The notes under the pieces were generated by a model. It ran no database searches. It was not told the origin of the DNA and saw nothing but the letters and a program-made list of their open reading frames with translations. 6,797 nt of DNA, from contig CALFTO010000046.1 of NCBI GenBank assembly GCA_937916195.1, positions 1 through 6,797 on the forward strand. The letters are read 5' to 3'. Below are positions 4,259 to 6,797 of this stretch, piece after piece (the first letter of the stretch is position 1; each line of letters begins with the position of its first letter). This DNA is from an uncultured Clostridia bacterium. Lineage in GTDB: Bacteria; Bacillota; Clostridia; Oscillospirales; Acutalibacteraceae. Position numbers and translations under genes: made by a program.

Positions 4259-5092
4259 ATGAAAGTCGGAATTATCGGACTTGGTCTTATGGGCGGCTCG
4301 CTTGCAAAGGCAATCAGCTTTGGCACAGAGCACACAGTATGGGGCACAAACAGAAGTCCCGAAGCAGTACAAAAAGCACTTTTTGTGGGCGCAATTGAAA
4401 AGGAACTCACAAAAGAGGATTTGCCTCTTTGCGATTTGGTGATTGTCTCTCTCTACCCACAGGCTTCAATTGATTACATAATTGAAAATGCTCACCTATT
4501 CAAAAAAGGTGCTATTGTTATGGATATAAGCGGTGTTAAACGCTATGTCTGTGACGCGCTTTATGACACAGCAAAGCAAAACGGCTTTGTGTTTATCGGT
4601 GCGCACCCGATGGCAGGGCTTCATCTTTCGGGCTTTGAACATTCAACGGCTAAAATCTTCAACAATTCTTCAATGATTCTTACTCCTTACGAAGACACTC
4701 CCGAGGAATGTGTAAATGTAATTAAAGAGCTTTTCTTAAAAATCGGATTTACAAATATTCAAATGTCCACTCCCGACGAGCACGACAAAATTATTGCCTT
4801 TACCTCACAGCTTGCACACGTGGTTTCAAATGCCTATGTTAAAAGTCCCAATGCTATGGTGCACAAGGGCTTTTCGGCAGGCAGTTATAAGGATTTAACA
4901 AGAGTAGCATATCTTAATGAGCATATGTGGTCAGAATTATTCCTCGAAAACCGCGATAATCTTATAAATGAAATTGACGCGATAGTGGATAATTTGGTAC
5001 AATATAGAGAAGCAATGGCAATGGGTGACCGCGAAAAATTGACTTCTCTTTTACGCGACGGCAGAATTTTAAAAGAACAGATTGACGGGTGA
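4259..5092 (+). CDS. tyrA: Prephenate dehydrogenase (ACT-less)
   Basis: TyrA oxidatively decarboxylates prephenate to 4-hydroxyphenylpyruvate with NAD+, the committed step to tyrosine, in the cytosol. The 277-residue protein starts with a Rossmann dinucleotide motif GLGLMGG (residues 7-13). It has the SGVK block near residue 91, the conserved GAHPMAG (His116), and a helical dimerisation half with DEHDKIIAFTSQLAHVVSNAY (about 173-193). It ends at residue 277 and so lacks the C-terminal ACT domain carried by Bacillus subtilis TyrA. Tyrosine feedback through an ACT domain is therefore not expected here. ATG 4259 follows AAGGTGA (4248-4254), which overlaps the aroF stop codon. The next gene, aroB, begins within a few bases, implying tight operon expression. 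Confidence 0.95.
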   Translation: MKVGIIGLGLMGGSLAKAISFGTEHTVWGTNRSPEAVQKALFVGAIEKELTKEDLPLCDLVIVSLYPQASIDYIIENAHLFKKGAIVMDISGVKRYVCDALYDTAKQNGFVFIGAHPMAGLHLSGFEHSTAKIFNNSSMILTPYEDTPEECVNVIKELFLKIGFTNIQMSTPDEHDKIIAFTSQLAHVVSNAYVKSPNAMVHKGFSAGSYKDLTRVAYLNEHMWSELFLENRDNLINEIDAIVDNLVQYREAMAMGDREKLTSLLRDGRILKEQIDG

Positions 5093-5097
5093 AGAAA

Positions 5098-6153
5098 ATG
5101 GAAATCGTTAAGGTGACCGCTTCAAAAGAATATAATGTGCACATCGGCTCAGGTTTTTTAGATAATGTTGGCGAAATGCTTACAAAAATCAAAAAGCCCT
5201 GCCGTGCGGTAATCGTTTCTGACGATACAGTTTTCTCAATTTATGGCGAAAGAGTTAAAAAATCTTTAGCTGATAATGGGTATTCGGTTTGCGAATTCGT
5301 ATTCCCCCACGGTGAAGAGTCGAAATCCCTTGAAAATTTTGAAAAAATTCAGGAATTCTGCGCCGAAAACAGTATCACAAGAACTGACCTTTTTGTAGCT
5401 CTCGGCGGTGGCGTAACAGGGGATTTAACAGGCTTTGCAGCAAGTGCTTATCTTCGCGGAGTTGACTTTGTGCAAATTCCTACAACCGTGCTTTCAATGG
5501 TGGACTCTTCTGTCGGTGGCAAAACTGCCGTTAATTTAAAGGCGGGCAAAAATCTTTGCGGTGCGTTTTATCAGCCAATCGCAGTTTATGCAGATTGCGA
5601 AACACTCAGCACCTTGCCCCCTGAAACCTTTAACGAGGGCTGTGCCGAGATTATCAAATACGGAATGATTTTAGATGGCGAATTTCTCACATTCTTAAAA
5701 AATAACAGTATAAGAGAAAATATTGAATACGTAATCAAACGTTGCGTTGAGATTAAACGCGATGTTGTTGACCGCGACGAATTTGAAAACGGTGAGAGAA
5801 AGTTACTTAATTTTGGTCACACAATCGGACATGCAATTGAAAAATGCAGTCATCTTTCAATTTCTCACGGTAATGCGGTGGCAATAGGAATGGTAATCGC
5901 AACACGCGGTGCGTATAAAATGGGAATAACTCCAGAGAATTTCACCGAAATGCTTATAGCAATTCTCAACGCAAACGGTTTGCCCACAGCTTGCGAATTC
6001 ACTGCAGAAGAATTATACAAGATTTCACTTTCTGACAAAAAGCGAAGTCTTGACACAATTTCGCTGATTATCCCCGAAAAATACGGACTTTGCAAAATCG
6101 AGAAAATATCAGTTGACAACTTGAAAGAATTTATAGAAGCAGGATTGAATTAA
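5098..6153 (+). CDS. aroB: 3-dehydroquinate synthase
   Basis: AroB converts DAHP to 3-dehydroquinate, the second shikimate step, using NAD+ and a divalent metal (Zn2+ or Co2+) in the cytosol. The 351-residue protein is of normal length. The NAD-binding GGGVTGDLTGFAA is at about residues 103-115, followed by QIPTTVLSMVDSSVGGKTAVN (about 127-146). The metal ligands appear as Glu184 (AEIIKYG), His241 (NFGHTIGHAIE) and His257 (SHGNAVAIGM). I chose ATG 5098 because GGGTGA (5087-5092) is a Shine-Dalgarno five bases away, the same arrangement as in trpS and tyrA. The GTG at 5089, which overlaps the tyrA stop, has no comparable site and would add only three residues. It acts directly after AroF in the pathway and before AroA in the operon, and its stop codon abuts the aroA ATG. 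Confidence 0.97.
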   Translation: MEIVKVTASKEYNVHIGSGFLDNVGEMLTKIKKPCRAVIVSDDTVFSIYGERVKKSLADNGYSVCEFVFPHGEESKSLENFEKIQEFCAENSITRTDLFVALGGGVTGDLTGFAASAYLRGVDFVQIPTTVLSMVDSSVGGKTAVNLKAGKNLCGAFYQPIAVYADCETLSTLPPETFNEGCAEIIKYGMILDGEFLTFLKNNSIRENIEYVIKRCVEIKRDVVDRDEFENGERKLLNFGHTIGHAIEKCSHLSISHGNAVAIGMVIATRGAYKMGITPENFTEMLIAILNANGLPTACEFTAEELYKISLSDKKRSLDTISLIIPEKYGLCKIEKISVDNLKEFIEAGLN

Positions 6154-6797
6154 ATGGACATAATCTGCACCCCCGCCGAAATATCGGGCAAAATCAAGGC
6201 AATTTCATCAAAGTCAGACGCTCACAGACTTCTTATCTGCGGGGCTTTGGCAGATGCACCCACAAAGGTGTATTGCAATGTTATGTCAAAGGATATTTCG
6301 GCAACTGTTGATTGTCTTAAGAATATGGGTGCAGAAATTGAGGTTGACGGTGATATTATCACCGTTACACCAAATAAATTTAACGAAAAAGCAGAGCTTG
6401 ATTGTGGTGAAAGCGGGTCAACTCTGCGTTTTTTGCTTCCCGTAGTGTCGGCACTTGGCATTGACACCACAATAACAGGGCACGGAAGATTGCCCGAAAG
6501 ACCAATTTCGCCCTTAAAAGAAGAGATGGAGCGAATGGGAGTTGTTTTTCACAACGGAAGCAAATTTCCCTTGCATTTAACAGGAAAGTTGCAGGCGGGG
6601 GAATATGAAATCCTCGGTAATGTGAGCTCACAGTTTATCACAGGACTTTTATTTGCCTTGCCCTTGCTTGACGGCGACAGTCAAATCAAATTAATTCCGC
6701 CCGTTGAGTCCCGCTCATATCTTAATATCACACTTTCGGCACTTCGTAAATTCGGAATTGAAATTGAAGAACAAGAAAATCTTTACATAATAAAAGG
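6154..6797 (+). CDS. aroA: 3-phosphoshikimate 1-carboxyvinyltransferase (EPSP synthase), N-terminal half
   Basis: The gene runs off the right edge; 214 of roughly 420 residues are visible. AroA transfers the enolpyruvyl group of PEP to shikimate 3-phosphate, the target step of glyphosate. Visible motifs are SSKSDAHR (Lys20, Ser21 and Arg25, the substrate-binding set), CGESGSTLRF (residues 84-93, matching the GNAGTAMRP loop of the Escherichia coli enzyme, with its Gly and Arg kept), GRLPERPISPLKEEMERMG and NVSSQFITGLLFALPLL. The Pro after the loop Arg in E. coli is Phe93 here. ATG 6154 follows the aroB TAA with no gap. The Shine-Dalgarno is modest (AGGA at 6141-6144), suggesting translational coupling to aroB. 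Steps between AroB and AroA (aroD/Q, aroE, aroK) are not in the window and may follow downstream. Confidence 0.95.
   Translation, partial: MDIICTPAEISGKIKAISSKSDAHRLLICGALADAPTKVYCNVMSKDISATVDCLKNMGAEIEVDGDIITVTPNKFNEKAELDCGESGSTLRFLLPVVSALGIDTTITGHGRLPERPISPLKEEMERMGVVFHNGSKFPLHLTGKLQAGEYEILGNVSSQFITGLLFALPLLDGDSQIKLIPPVESRSYLNITLSALRKFGIEIEEQENLYIIK

Noticed and set aside
5089..5097. GTG start of aroB overlapping the tyrA stop
   Set aside because: The Shine-Dalgarno GGGTGA is placed correctly for ATG 5098 and overlaps the GTG; N-terminal extension by MKK is not needed for the fold.

Overview
This window looks like ordinary chromosome from a Gram-positive, moderately low-G+C bacterium, most likely a member of the Clostridia (Oscillospiraceae/Ruminococcaceae-like). 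The evidence is strong GGAGG- or GGTGA-type ribosome binding sites, short A+T-rich intergenic gaps, a type I-beta DAHP synthase with an N-terminal regulatory domain, a tight aroF-tyrA-aroB-aroA order, and dispersed heptamer and GC-hairpin repeats between genes. The taxonomic placement is inference. No rRNA, tRNA, CRISPR array or transposase gene was seen.

Left part (1-2270, + strand): the 3' end of leuB (leucine synthesis), a GC-rich hairpin, a Cof-type HAD phosphatase, then trpS (tryptophanyl-tRNA synthetase) with its own candidate promoter. A strong hairpin terminator follows trpS.

Middle part (2214-2990): a small accessory module. A short unknown gene on the minus strand (DUF6809-like) and an XRE-family regulator on the plus strand are divergently transcribed from an 91-bp intergenic region. 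That region holds two perfectly mirrored 17-bp operator-like sites overlapping both promoters. Inverted arrays of four TGCAAAA-type heptamers bracket the module.

Right part (2991-6797, + strand): the aromatic amino acid operon. It has a consensus promoter with a dyad in its spacer, and a roughly 200-nt leader. The leader encodes a 28-residue peptide with a Tyr/Phe run (YFYFSFYF), followed by mutually exclusive antiterminator and terminator hairpins. Then come aroF (DAHP synthase), tyrA (prephenate dehydrogenase without ACT domain), aroB (dehydroquinate synthase) and the first part of aroA (EPSP synthase, running off the window).

The most interesting signal is the leader. It has the layout of a ribosome-mediated transcription attenuator sensing charged tRNA-Phe and tRNA-Tyr and controlling entry into the shikimate pathway. 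This mechanism is classically described in proteobacteria (pheA, pheST), whereas Firmicutes more often use T-boxes or TRAP for aromatic genes. The window therefore has two probable control layers for aromatic synthesis: attenuation of the operon, and probable allosteric control of AroF through its N-terminal domain.
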